Source of the DNA: Ryuthela nishihirai
Lineage: Eukaryota > Arthropoda > Arachnida > Araneae > Heptathelidae
Reading direction: 5' to 3'
Assembly: GCA_038380435.1 (NCBI GenBank)
Contig: JAWZYU010000028.1
Location: 22,800,201-22,864,200, forward strand
DNA length: 64,000 nt
A program made the position numbers and the translations under genes. Below are positions 1 to 10,850 of the stretch, piece by piece. Numbering within the stretch: position 1 is the stretch's first letter; the number at the start of each line of letters is the position of its first letter. The notes under the pieces were generated by a model. The model had not been told where the DNA came from. It did not search any database and was given only the letters and a program-made list of their open reading frames with translations.

Positions 1-370
1 TTTGGGGCACTATCAGTTTCAACAGTCGTTCACCGCTCTTACTTATAGTTGGTACAATGACAGCATAATGATATGTCGAGAAGCTACAGCCTGTTTTGTT
101 GCTGTATATCAATGGAATCCCTGATGCCCAGTTTAAATACGAAAATGCCTGCCCGTACATTGCCAACATTAGCAGACTGCCTACGAGATGTCCAAGTGCT
201 GCCTTGGCCAGTGCGATCCCCAGACTTTTCCCCAATAAAGAACGTGGGACGTCATTGGCAGATGACTTCATGCCTCTGTATGACCCCTCACAATGTTGAT
301 GAATAAGGACACATGTCATTGCGGGGACTTTTCCACTTGATGCCATGTTGTTGAATGTATAGCCCAACAT
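1..370 (+). pseudogene. Tc1-like transposase, C-terminal remnant
   Basis: The plus strand in two frames resembles the end of a Tc1/mariner DDE transposase. Frame 96-299 reads INGIPDAQFKYENACPYIAN, the place where the family has the FQQDNARPH-type second catalytic aspartate; here the D is replaced by E. Frame 73-306 continues with VLPWPVRSPDFSPIKNVG, the family's LPWPxxSPDLSPIExxW box. At least one frameshift separates the two, and the 5' part lies outside the window. This is a dead fragment. Assignment is from motif recognition only. Confidence 0.7.
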
Positions 371-693
371 GGCAGTCATTCGACCTACTGACTCGGGTCA
401 CATTATATTGTCTCCTCGTCATCGCATTCATGTAATCTCTCGTCTCATTTCGTGCATTCCTTCATGGTGTGGCATTTTCAATGTTGAGCAGTATATTTAA
501 AACAATGCCGACTTAGTCAATTGAATTTATATCTTTAATATTTAGCTGAAAAAATGTCTGATGGATATCAGATAAAGCGTGAGCGGGAATCTGAAAAGTG
601 AAAGAAAAAAGGAACTAAGTAGGCATTAAAAAAAGATAAGGGCTCATTGCGGAAATTTATATTTAAAGAAGAAAAAAAACTGCTAAATAATCT
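371..693. other. Unannotated AT-rich DNA
   Basis: I see no coding stretch, tRNA or clear repeat here. It ends at the target-site duplication of the next SINE. Confidence 0.5.
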
Positions 694-705
694 GGTACAG
701 AAGAT

Positions 706-1001
706 TTGGGTTGGGTTATTTTACCTCTGAGCGGCACTTTTTTGCACACCGTGGGCTAATTGGCCAGGTCACATGGACCCCGAAGGCTCAGAGAAGGTTG
801 GGGGAGGGGACCCACTGGAACAGCTGTTGGGAGACAGATGGTAGCCTCCCGTCAAGGCCATCCAGCGTGTTCTTTAACGTGCACAGGGTATGGCTCTTCC
901 GCACACGGGCCACGGCTTAACGTCCCATCCGACGGACGGCGGCCTTTCCAAGCCCATCGGTGTCCCCTACTGACCGTGGGCTGGGCGGGAAATTTTTGCG
1001 G
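706..1001 (-). mobile_element. SINE-A, 5'-truncated copy with 12-bp TSD
   Basis: Minus-strand copy of the SINE-A family. It contains the body from the tail (TTGGG repeats at 706-715 on the plus strand) to the CCCGCC region but lacks the tRNA-like head. It is flanked by a perfect 12-bp duplication, GGTACAGAAGAT at 694-705 and 1002-1013. A 5' truncation plus a duplication of this size is the mark of LINE-driven retrotransposition. The long open frames across it are not genes; similar frames recur in most SINE-A copies. Confidence 0.9.
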
Positions 1002-1172
1002 GGTACAGAAGATGTTATCAGTGTTAAGATATAAATGAAAATCAGGTGGTTATATGTCAGGTTGTTCAAGAAGTAATCATTCCTACAGAAGACGTAATGA
1101 TAGCGTGTCATAGACACCTAATAAAAAATCAAAAGTTGAAGATAAATTTTATAGTGAACAAGCTGAGAGAGA

Positions 1173-1220
1173 GAGATCTCTGTGGCAAGCAGCTGCTTGA
1201 AGGAGTATTTTTTATTTTTA
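1173..1220 (+). repeat. SINE-B, 3' end fragment
   Basis: Only the last part of SINE-B is present: CTCTGTGGCAAGCAGCTGCT followed by a T-rich tail. It abuts a repeat E array, the same neighbourhood as at 13.6-14.7 kb. Confidence 0.75.
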
Positions 1221-1224
1221 TCTC

Positions 1225-1850
1225 GTTTTCTGTGAAAACAAGTTTCGCTTTGTCGTCTGTCCGTCTGTAGGCATCGAACATTTTTGTTTACAGAGAGAAA
1301 TTAAAAATTCTTTTCGTGTTGGATAGGTATTGATGAAATATTACGATATGCACTTTCCGAATCTCTCTAAAGCAATAATTACGCCTTCCAGCGGTGGAAA
1401 AAGTTGAAAATTTCAAACGAATATTGTAAACGATGTATTTTTGCTAAAAATTTTAACTTATGGTGAGGCAGTAGGAACAGCATGTTTCCAATGCCAACAA
1501 TGAATTGACCCCTTAGACCCAGATGGGGTGGGAAAACACAATATTTTGTTTTAGCAGATAATTGTATTTAAAGATAGAAAAAATCTTTTTAGGGTTAGAT
1601 AGGAATTGATAAAATATGATTTGCACTTTCGGAATCTTTCAAACACTGATTGCGCCCTCTAACGGTGAAAAAGATTGAAAATTCCAAAATTTTAAATATA
1701 ATATTGCAACGATGTATTAATGATAGAAATACGAAATATTTTTGGTGGAATGTGAACATCATGTGTTTCCATTGGAAACAATAAATATGATAATTAGAAA
1801 ACTTTTTTAATTTGACTGGTACTATGAAATATTGTGATTCGCATTTTTCA
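1225..1850 (+). repeat. Repeat E array, about two units
   Basis: Two diverged AT-rich units follow each other. Shared words are TTAGATAGGAATTGAT, the motif GCCCTCTAACGGTG near the middle, and a GACCC-containing block. The same units form arrays near 13.7-14.6 kb (same strand) and 14.8-16.1 kb (opposite strand). No coding capacity is seen. The class is unknown to me; a dispersed satellite or non-autonomous DNA element are both possible. Confidence 0.65.
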
Positions 1851-2489
1851 AATACTATTGTTTTGCAAATAATTTGTTTAGAATAGAAATGTGAAAAATT
1901 AGTGGTAGTTTTTAAGAGAGATTCTCTAAAAACAGGAAAGATCAGTTATTTTGGAAAATGAGTAAGAACAATTCGAAATGCATCTTTTATTTATCGTCAG
2001 AAATAGCGGGTGTTATTTATCGTCAGCTGCAGAAATTGATTTACACAATTCCGTAGAGAGACAGAAGAAAGGGAGAGTGAATATAAAAGAAAGAAGAAAG
2101 AGATGAGGATTATAAGAGAAGGATAGCAGAAATAGAAAGGGAATATAAGAGAAGGAAAGAGGAGGGTAGGTGTTACATGCAAATTTTTTTTGTAACGTTC
2201 AGTGTTAGCCTCCTGAATATTGGGGATTGTGAAAATCGCTAGATAGTGCGATATCTTTTATAACTACACCTATGATTAACCAAGTCAAGTAATATTAACC
2301 TTTTAACATAGATCAAGTTTCTTTTCCTGGACATAATATTTACTATAGAGTGGAAGAAATATCAAAAATTGCAATACATTTCGCAGAGACAACAAATCAG
2401 GTTATTTGCAGCGAGAAACAGTGAGCTTAGTTCTTCGTTTCGCAGACAGTGCATTTAGTGTGAAGGCTATACCAATCACTTGCGGAGCG
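1851..2489. other. Unannotated DNA with purine-rich tract
   Basis: The tract at about 2058-2170 is strongly A/G-biased (GAAAGGGAGAG-type runs), which opens a meaningless pyrimidine-strand reading frame. Nothing else recognisable. Confidence 0.5.
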
Positions 2490-2527
2490 GAGTGACGTCA
2501 CAGTGCGTTTGCACTGTGACGTCACTC
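2490..2527. promoter_or_regulatory. Perfect hairpin with two TGACGTCA sites
   Basis: A 17-bp stem (2490-2506 and 2511-2527) is perfectly complementary across the loop GTTT. Each arm contains TGACGTCA, the consensus palindrome bound by CREB/ATF bZIP proteins (2493-2500 and 2517-2524). The surrounding 300 bp has no gene, so it may be a MITE tip rather than an enhancer. The structure is directly visible; the regulatory reading is inference. Confidence 0.5.
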
Positions 2528-2915
2528 AAAAGTACAGACACCCAAAAATGGAAATGTTGAGCAATTTCTTAAATTTATTCCATTGAAAAACATGAAAAAT
2601 GCTTATTCGATATTTTACGAAATATCTTCCAACATCATAGCATAGATATTGCAGTCAGGACTAAGACAGTACCATACAGATACAGCTCATCCATCGGTCA
2701 AAACTTGAATTTTAATCTATGTCCCGGACTGCCACAAACAAGGATATAAAGATCCAAGTTGCCTCGGCTCCCGTGACTGGAACTCTTAGTCCGACCATCT
2801 TCCATCTTGGCTTGTCCAACCGTTCCCACATCGGTCAGCAAAGCCTTTGACTTCATTTAGGCCCCCAAGCCACCTACCTCGACAAGGTGGTCCTGTATCT
2901 GGGGGGGGGGGGGGG
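2528..2915. other. Unannotated DNA ending in a 15-G run
   Basis: No gene or known repeat seen. A homopolymer of 15 G at 2901-2915 sits exactly where Tc1-a homology begins, replacing the element's 5' terminal repeat. Confidence 0.5.
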
Positions 2916-2962
2916 TGAAATGGTATAAATAACACCTGATACTGAGCTCTGTTAATCAGTGT

Positions 2963-3235
2963 CCCACCCTGCCCACGGTCAGTAGGGGACACCGATGGCT
3001 TTGTAAAGGCCTCCTTCCGTTAGATGGGACGTTAAGCCGTGGCTCTCTGTGTGGGAGAGCCATACCCTGTGCACGTTAAAGAACATGGATGGCCTTGACG
3101 GAAGGCTACCATCTGTCTCCCAACAGTTATTCCAGTGGGTCCCCTTCCCCAACCTCAGCCTTCGGGGTCCTTGTGGCCATTTAGCCAATGGTGTGCAAAA
3201 AACTGCTGCTCAGAGGTAAAACAACCTAACTCAAT
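2963..3235 (+). mobile_element. SINE-A, 5'-truncated, inside Tc1-a
   Basis: The body and tail of SINE-A are present and the tRNA-like head is missing. The flanks carry a 13-bp duplication TGTTAATCAGTGT (2950-2962 and 3236-3248). The intact Tc1-a copy near 41000 has this sequence once, confirming the insertion point. Confidence 0.9.
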
Positions 3236-3464
3236 TGTTAATCAGTGTTATTCTTGTTCTTCAGAAGAGAGAGTGGCCTTAAGTGAGTTTGATAAAGGCC
3301 AAATTGTAGTGGTCAGATGACTGGGTCAGAGCATTTCCGAGATGACAGGCTTGTGGGGTGCTCAGGGTCAGCTGTGGTTCTGAGGAGAAAAAAACCACGA
3401 ACTGCTAGCAAGGTGTGGGGTGACCATGGCTCATCAATGCTAGAGGTGAGTGAAGACTATCCCA

Positions 3465-3851
3465 ATTGGATTGTTTTACCTCTGAGCGGCACTTTTTTTG
3501 CACACAATGGGCTAAATGGCCAGGCCACAAGGACCCCGAATGCTCAGAGAAGGTTGGGGGAGGGGACCCATTGGAACAGCTGTTGGGAGACAGATGGTAG
3601 CCTCCTGTCAAGGCCATCCAGCTTGTTCTTTAACGTGCACAGGGTATGGCTCTCCCGCACACGGGGCCATGGCTGAATGTCCCATCCGATGGACGGCGGC
3701 CTTTTCAAGCCCATCGGTGTCCCCTACTGACCGTGGGCAGGGCGGGGAAATTTTGCAGAGATAAATCTCAACGCTGACTCAGCTGGGACTCGAACCTGGG
3801 AACTACAGATTACGAGCCTGGCGCACTACCAACTGAGCCACCCCTGCCCCT
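3465..3851 (-). mobile_element. SINE-A, near full length, inside Tc1-a
   Basis: A near full-length minus-strand copy. The tRNA-like head is at its right end, with the B-box complement GGGACTCGAACCTGG and the A-box complement CTACCAACTGAGCCA. The flanks carry GACTATCCCA at 3455-3464 and 3852-3861. The uninterrupted site is visible in the Tc1-a copy near 21090. Confidence 0.92.
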
Positions 3852-4893
3852 GACTATCCCATATGGTAGAGCCAACAGAAGGGATACTGCTGCACAACTC
3901 TCCTGTAATTTGAATGCTGGTGACAGGAGTAATAACCCTGCTGAAATTGGGATTGCGTAGCTGCAGGCCACTCTGAGTGCCCATGCTAACCTCGATTCAC
4001 TGTCAGAAGCACCTACAATGGGCATACCAGCCTCGAAACGACCTTGAAGGATTGGAAGAAGGTCTGGTCCGATGAATCTTGCTTCCTGTTGCACCATATG
4101 GGTGCATGTGTGTCATTTTCCTGGGGAAGTGTTGGCACCAGGATGCACTGTGGGACGAAGACAAGCCGGTGGAGGAAGTGTAATGCTTTGGACAATGTTC
4201 TGCTGGGAAACCCTGGGTCCAGTCATTCATGTGCAGAAAACTATGATGTCTTACACCTACCTAAACATTGCAGACCAGGTACATCCTTTCATGGCAATTG
4301 TATTCCCCTCTAGTAGTGCCTTCTTTCAGCAGGATAATGTGCCATGCCACACTGCCCAGATTGTTCGAGAATAGTTTGTGGAACATGAGGAAGACTTCCA
4401 GATATTGCCATGACCAAATTCCCCAGGCATCAATCGAGCATTTGTGTTGAAATTCATGTGCATGAAACAGTGACGTCTACCACCTACCTAAACATTGCAG
4501 ACCAGGTACATCCTTTCATGGCAATGGTATACCCCTCTAATAGTGCCTTCTTTCAGCAGGATAATGCGCCATACTCGCACTGCCTGGATTGTTTGAGAAA
4601 GGTTTGCGGAACAGGAAGATTTTGCAGGTATTGCCCTAGCCTCCAAATTTCAAACAGACATCAATCGAATCAAGCATCTGTGGTTTGTGTTGAAACAGCA
4701 TATTCAATCTGCAGTGGCTCAACCACGTAACTTACAAGATTTGAAAGATCTGCTGATAATTTGTTGGTACCACAGATACCACAATACACCTTTAGAAATC
4801 TTGTAGAGTCCATGCCTCACTGGGTAAGAGCTACATTGGCGGCATCATATTAGTAAGGTTGTCATAATGCTTTGGCTCTTCAGTGTATATATA

Positions 4894-5433
4894 CACTGGT
4901 TTCCATAAATTAAGGAAAATCCCTATGTTAAGTCAACGGGAAGCTAATGTCAAAGCTTTATATCTTCTAAAATAAGTTTTTTTGGTTTGCAAAATGTGAT
5001 TGCAGATAAAGATTTCAATTAAATCATCTCGATTTTCAATAATAACTTTTAGTATTTAATGAATTATGAAAGTTTGAATATTTAGCGATAACAGCGCTAG
5101 CCACAGAAATTGACTTCAGAGTTTAAAACTTAGTAATAATTATTGTATTAAAGTGTTTAATAAGTTTGTATTTTAGAACTTTGTGTGAAGAATTCACTAT
5201 TCTTCAGTTTTGTATAAGTTTCTTAAGACTGGCATTGCTGTTGTGAAATATTCAAGCTTCCATATCTCATTAAATACTGAACGAATATTGTTGAAAATCG
5301 AGATATTGATTTATTTGATTGAGATCTTTGTCTGCAATCACATTTAAAAAAATATTTTAGAAGTTATAGAGCTTTGACATTAGCTTTCAATTGACTTAAT
5401 ATAGGGATTTTCATTAATTTATGGAAACTAGTG
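4894..5433. mobile_element. MITE with long terminal inverted repeats, TA-flanked
   Basis: The first 43 bases (from CACTGGTTTCCATAAATTAA) match the complement of the last 43 with about three differences. The similarity continues inward for most of each half, around a central unpaired part near 5120-5200, so the element is close to a foldback structure. TA flanks both ends (4892-4893 and 5434-5435), as expected for Tc1/mariner-mobilised MITEs. It has no coding capacity. Its left end lies only six bases from the end of the preceding Tc1-a copy. Confidence 0.85.
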
Positions 5434-6096
5434 TATTTTTGTCGTCGTCATCTCATAAAACAGAGATATAGAAAGGTTTTTTACATTTAACCCGCAAAGC
5501 TAATAGCTTATCTGTGGGAAATAAAGATGAGTTTTAGTTTCCATACATAAAATGTTACATTATTTTATACATTAAATAATAGGACAGCATCTCATAAATC
5601 GAAATATAACAATTCAAATTGTTTGATAATAAATCTGTGCACAACAGTGAAAACAAATTGTGCAGAGATAGAAATCATCATCCTCAAGGATCCATGGGCT
5701 ATGGAGGCACAACCAGACTGTGCAATTTAGTTTTCCAAGCATATCTGTCCTGAGCTGTATCTGCTGCATCTCTCCACACTAATTCTAACAAGGTCCTGTT
5801 TGACATTGCCAACTGCATCCTAGGTCTCCCCCTGTTTCTGAGGCCTTTTAGGCACATAGTTCATAACCCTATTCGCTAATCTATAATTATCCATACGGGC
5901 AACATGGCAAAACCAACGGAGTCTCTGCAAAATATATTACTCAGAGGAGTATATTGTGCTGACTCTTTTGCCTAACCTTTTCATTAGTTACAAAGTTGAA
6001 CCACCTAATTTCCAAGATAGTACGTAAGCATCTAGAATCAAAAGTATCAAGTTTCCTCTTGTTTACAAAGCGTCCCAGTTTCACTATCATAAATAA

Positions 6097-7274
6097 AGCT
6101 CGTAATCTGTAGTTCCTACAGAGTTGCATGCTATCAGCATTGCCTTGGACCACATAGCAGCTAAGCATCATCGTCGGTGTGTGCTTTACACCGACTCGCT
6201 TAGCTCGCTACAGGTTTTGATCTCGGTGAGGCATCGGCCTCACCCTGTTCTCTCCAAGATCCGCCAGCAACTCCATCGTCTGGCAGCCACCACCACAATT
6301 CTCTTCCTTTGGGTGCCCGATCATGTCGGAATCGGGGGCAATGACTTGGCAGATGCTGCTGCCAAGTCGGCCACGCCCCTATCCGACTCTCCACTACCGG
6401 TTCCATACTTGGACTTCCGGCGGTGTTTCTCCATCAAGCTCCGGGCACAGTGGCAGAGATCTTGGTCTGAACAGGTTGCTAACAAGCTTTTCAAGATCAA
6501 GCCCATTGACCGTGGCAGTCTTGTTTTCGCAGGAATCGCAAGGAGGAAGTTGTACTTGCTCAGCTACGCTTAGGTCACTCGTTTTTAACACGCTCTTTTC
6601 TTCTTAAGGCGGACGCTGAACCTAAGTGCGAGTTTTGTGACACCATTTTGACTGTTAAACACTCAATTGCCCTGCTTTTAACCTTGACTGACGTTTATTT
6701 TTGACTTTACCGGTTATTTTACTCGTTTATGAATTTCCACTCTTTCCTGGATTTTTTACCTGTGTTTTACCTATTGTCTTTTACATGGGTCCTATACACC
6801 CATTGTTATTGTTGAGTTTACACTTTTTGATTTCTTTTTTTCTTCTTTTTTATACTCCTCGTTTTTATGCTGTGTTGTTTCTGTCTATTTTAAATTTGGT
6901 TGTGGGTTCCATGTCTTGTACCCTTTTTATCGTTTGTTTGGCGCAATATAGCCTTAGTTGCTATTGTGCCAAAAAAACCCAAACAACCAACCAACCAACT
7001 GTAGTTCCTAGGTTCTAGTCCCAGCTGGGTCAGGGTCGAGTTTATCTCCACAAAATCTCAGCCCTGCCCACGGTCAGTAGGAGACACCGATGGGCCTGGA
7101 AAGGCTGCCGTCCGTTTGATGGGACGTTAAGATGTGGCCTCGTATGCGGGAGAGTCATACCGTGTGCACGTTAAAGAACACACTGGATGGCCTTGACGGG
7201 AGGCTACCATCTGTCTCCCAACAGCTGTTCCAGTGGGTCACTTCCCCCAACCTTCTCAGAGGTAAAATAACCCA
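6097..7274 (+). mobile_element. SINE-A split by a LINE-J end, inside LINE-R
   Basis: The left piece is 22 bp of the head (6097-6118, CTCGTAATCTGTAG) and the right piece is 7011-7274. Outer flanks carry ACTATCATAAATAA (6083-6096) and ACTACCATAAATAA (7275-7288), a 14-bp target duplication with one mismatch. The head starts at the anticodon-side part, so this copy was 5'-truncated. The interruption is a LINE-J insertion with its own duplication. Confidence 0.9.
6119..6998 (+). mobile_element. LINE-J 3' end with RNase H domain
   Basis: A 5'-truncated non-LTR element flanked by the 12-bp duplication CTGTAGTTCCTA (6107-6118 and 6999-7010). The open frame 6124-6573 encodes an RNase H domain. It has HAISIALDHIAAKHHRRC, then LYTDSLSSLQ with the catalytic D, then FLWVPDHVGIGGNDLADAAA with the family's GNxxAD motif. 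RNase H downstream of RT fits I-clade and related Jockey-type elements. The remaining 400 bp is T-rich 3' untranslated sequence ending in a CCAA tandem tail. The relatively clean frame suggests a younger insertion than its hosts. Confidence 0.88.
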
Positions 7275-9600
7275 ACTACCATAAATAACTCTAGAAAGAA
7301 CCTAACTATTTTACAGTAATTTTGGTCTTTAGGTGTATACACCTATTTCTCCACACTCCATAGATTCCTAAAAGCCCCAGAGACAATCCCTATTCGCCTG
7401 TTAATCTCATGCCGCGCATCAGTATCTTACATAACTCCCAAGATAATTAAACTGAGACACTTGCTCAAAGATGCAACCATTCAGAACGACTGAAACACCA
7501 ATTGCCTGAACAATTTTCATCACTTTAGTTTTATCTCTGTTTATCACCAAACCAACTCTTGTTACCAGTCTCATCAACAGCCCTAATGAAACAATTCGTC
7601 TCATCAACATCATTAGCCAACAAGGCCAAATCATATGCATAATCTAAATCACAAATTTTGAAAATCTCTAACTATTTAAGGCCAAAATCTTTTCCTTGCA
7701 AAGAATTTTGCAAAACATAATCAATAACCAAAAGAGAAAAGGAGACAAAATGCACTCCAATAGCAATGCTAAACCAATCGCTGCAAGACGTACCTACTCT
7801 CATAGAAAACACAGTGTTATTATAAAGAGCTTTCATTACACTTATCAGGTATTCCATATGATCTAACAATCAACCATAAATTATGCTGATCAACAGAGTC
7901 GAGCCTTTTTGAAATCTATAAAGCTAATAACTACAGGTTTCTGAAACCCTAAACATTTCTCAAGAATCTGCCTAAGTGAAAATATTTGATTAATACATCC
8001 CCTACCACTTCTGAATCCGCACTGTTCATCACGCAGTTGTCCATCAAAAATTCTTAATTTTATTAAGTATAATCATGTGAAGAACTTGACCTGGAACAGA
8101 AAGTAACCCCTTATAATTATCATGAAAACTGCGATCACCTTTTTTAAAAATTGGGACAATGATAACTCTAGTAAAATGCTTAGGAATAACACCTTTATCA
8201 TAAAAAAATATTCGAAATTTCAGTCAGCCATGTGACAACGCAGATGTTCCCAGCTCTAAGCACTTTAGTAGTGATTTCATCCCCCCCTGGGGATTTATGC
8301 AATTTTAATTTAGAGATGGCCCTATATCACATTCTGAAGTCACATTGGCTATCATAAAAGCTAGTACAAACAATGGGAGTAGAAATAATCACATTATTTA
8401 GAACATCTCTGAAATGCTCAGCTCAGCTAGACATCACAGAATCTTCACCTTCTATAACTTTACCTTGTTTATCTTTCAATCCCTGTATACTTGTCCGTTT
8501 TTACCACACAAAACATTTACTATCTGGTAACATTTACATCTCTGAAATTCTTTCTATTAGGACTAGTAGGGTATTGATTAAGGACATTCCTGCAGTTCTT
8601 TCTTTCTGAAATAAGTGATAATGCACTTATCACTCAAATAATTCTATCTCCTCTGCTCCTGTTTTCCTAAAAGAGTACTGTTTCCAAAAAAGCCTGTTTA
8701 AAATGGTCCAATTCTTCCTCAACTTCAGTAGTAAGCAGACCACGACTGTCATAATGACCAAGTAACCTATCATGGTAAGCTTTAGCTATAACTGGGTCTT
8801 TCAGAGCTTCAGAATGAAAGGTAAATTTTTTCAAGGTAAAGGTCAGATCCAATTTCGGCTCCCTTATATGACCTGGTATTCCTTCCTAACAGAACTAGCT
8901 GATTTACTGCTAATTAATATATAATCTAGCATATTCTTATGCAGCCCATATGGTGAAACCCATGTGTACTTATGTATGTTGTGGTGTTTGTAATAGGTTT
9001 TAGTTATTCTCAAGCCATTAAGTTTACTTACCTGTAGAAGACATTGCCATTGCAGCTACCAATAGCAAAAGGGCCTATCGCCCCTCCCCAAACGTCAGAG
9101 TCAGTACCAACTTTGGCATTGAAGTCACTTAGAACAAGGGTAATATCTCCTTTCCTGACAAAATTCAAAATATCCTGAAGTTATCCGTAAAAACCTATCC
9201 TCATCCTTATCGGCATCCTCAGTGGTGGCATAACAGCAGATAACATTCAAGTCTTTAATGTTTGTCTGAAATTTTGCTGTAAAAAAACCTTTCATTAATG
9301 CACTCATATCCTAAAAGAGCATCACTAGCGTGTCTGCTGAGAAGCAGACCCACGCCTTAGTGATGTTTACTGTCTTCCCTCCCTGAAAAGGAAATTTAAG
9401 ATTATTTTTAAGAATCTGACCTTTATTGTCCATCTGCTCTCTTGCAAGCAGAGAATATCTAAATTATAATGGTGGAATTCTTGTGTGAGGACATCAAGAG
9501 AAAAAGCTCTGTGCAGAGTCCTCACATTCCAACTACCTATGGAGAGAAAATGGTTAGTGGGATCGGTGCCTACGTAATGGGAATGCCTGCCGATTTCAAG

Positions 9601-10295
9601 ACATGAAGCGGCAGCAGCGCTAGTTACATTTTCGTCCGCTTGGCCGTACTATTTGGCGCTGGTGATCCGCTGTTTTGCTTGTTACTTGCTTCTTAGCAGT
9701 ATAGGTTATTACGCTGTTTACCGCTTGCTTCAAAATTGGATTCTGATACGGATTTGTTCGTAAGTAATTATTTACTATTCTGTCTACTTTCTGCTGTTTT
9801 TAAGTAGAAGTCTGAATGATGATGCAGTATTGTGTGATGTTTTGCAGAAGCGAAACTCAGTTTCTATCGAATCTATTCCAAACTGGATCTGCAAGACACG
9901 TGGCTGCATCAATATGTCGGCAACGTAACGATGACATGAGTTAATTGGAAAAAATTCTGAGATCACTTTTGAATAAATAATATTTTGGAATCGCAGAAAC
10001 TTTTACAATATATGGAACCGAGTTACACTGCCCTAACAAAATATTTGAGAATTTCTGTGTTATGTGAATGGGAATCTTACTATAAATTCAAGATTATAAT
10101 TTTATCTATTTAAATCTCGATTTTCAGCAGCATTCATCAAGTATTTAAGGATTCATTTTTCCCGTTTGTATCTCTGAGAAATATTCTAGTTTATAGTACT
10201 TGATTAGCCATCTGATTCTTTACCATATGACTTCGACCAGATCTCTATATACTTACCATTAGCTTAGGTTAGCTTACCGCGGAACGGTGCTGCTC
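9601..10295. other. Unannotated DNA
   Basis: The first 60 bases may be the 5' untranslated part of LINE-R. Nothing else recognisable on either strand. Confidence 0.4.
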
Positions 10296-10370
10296 TCATG
10301 TGCGCGCTTGGTAACACGGAGAATCACCGAAATCGGCAGGCATTCTCATTATGTAGGCACCGGTGGGATG
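10296..10370 (+). repeat. LINE-R 5' leader fragment, inverted to 9556-9600
   Basis: AAATCGGCAGGCATTCTCAT at about 10329-10348 is the reverse complement, with minor changes, of the stretch at 9558-9600. The two form an inverted pair about 750 bp apart. A second, opposite LINE-R leader is the simplest explanation. Confidence 0.5.
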
Positions 10371-10850
10371 TTTAAAGAAACTGTTTACTGAGAGAAGGAA
10401 TACCGACAATATCAAACAGCCCCCTAATCGCAGGCATGGGGCAAAGACCCATTTCCCTACCTCTAAAGGCTGAAGCCATCTACACTGGAAGACTTCCTCC
10501 AATGTAGAATTTGACGATGCCAATAGAAGCAAAGAGTTCATGTGCCAGCGATGACCTCTGCTCAGGATTATCCACCAGCTGATAAAACATATCTTGTGAA
10601 TCTATTCACTTGGGGCTGTCAACCCACAAACAGAAAACACAGCGGAAGATTTTCCCTCCACAGAAACCCACCAGTGCAGCAAATTCAGGATCCATAATCA
10701 AGCTCAGAGCCATAATTCCGTTCAGGTTGGTATACATGGTCAACACCAGGACCCTGCGTGGTTGACCACTCCTCAACAGGGTAGAAAAAAACGAAATGTA
10801 GCCATAATTGTCCAGATCAGTAGGCCACACTGATCTGGCAGCCCTCTTCC
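10371..10850 (-). pseudogene. Unrecognised coding remnant
   Basis: On the minus strand one frame stays protein-like with single stops. It runs from DNYGYISFFSTLLRSGQPRR (about 10750-10815), through an NGIMALSLIMDPEFAALVGF block, to ELFASIGIVKFYIGGSLP near 10495-10545. The KFYIGGS end faintly recalls the second motif of GIY-YIG nucleases. Without the first motif or catalytic R/E I do not claim that. It could be an old processed gene copy or part of an unrecognised transposon. Confidence 0.3.

Larger units (their letters stand above)
2916..4887 (+). mobile_element. Tc1-a copy, broken by two SINE-As, 5' TIR lost
   Basis: Aligns with the copies at 20757 and 40874. The transposase reads on the plus strand in pieces. 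A helix-turn-helix part lies near 3270-3420 (SEFDKGQIVVV, RLVGCSGSAVV). A catalytic-core part follows at about 4030-4370, with LPWP/QQDN-type motifs degenerated (FFQQDNVPCHTAQIVRE). It has frameshifts and in-frame stops. A stretch of about 90 bp around the QQDN motif (4254-4345) occurs again at 4486-4572. The 3' end keeps the family terminus GGCTCTTCAGTGTA. Two SINE-A insertions lie at 2963-3235 and 3465-3851. Clearly inactive. Confidence 0.85.
5661..9600 (-). pseudogene. LINE-R non-LTR retrotransposon, decayed, minus strand
   Basis: Read on the minus strand this carries an AP-endonuclease domain followed by a reverse transcriptase. The endonuclease start WNVRTL is encoded at about 9514-9531, followed by an LDILCLQESRW-type block. 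VICCYATTEDADKDEDRF lies near 9210-9265. RT pieces are IDYVLQNSLQGKDFG near 7680-7730 and TRVGLVINRDKTKVM near 7510-7570. The post-RT part FDSRCLRTILEIRWF is near 6000-6050. The 3' end at 5661 carries GATGATGAT-type sequence. It matches the plus-strand copy at 35650-37462. It is interrupted by the SINE-A/LINE-J nest at 6097-7274 and has many stops. The clade is probably RTE-like; L2/CR1 relatives are not excluded. Confidence 0.8.

Noticed and set aside
711..1038. Open frames of 66-92 codons in this SINE, recurring at 3317-3764, 29507-29770, 39547-39936, 47742-48417 and elsewhere, as a small gene family
   Set aside because: They are SINE-A translations. They occur on both strands, overlap each other and track the copies exactly, with TSDs around many of them.
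1997..2182. 61-codon minus-strand hydrophobic protein
   Set aside because: It is the complement of a purine-rich low-complexity tract.
10371..10850. GIY-YIG nuclease
   Set aside because: Only a KFYIGGS-like string is seen; the paired motif and catalytic residues are missing.
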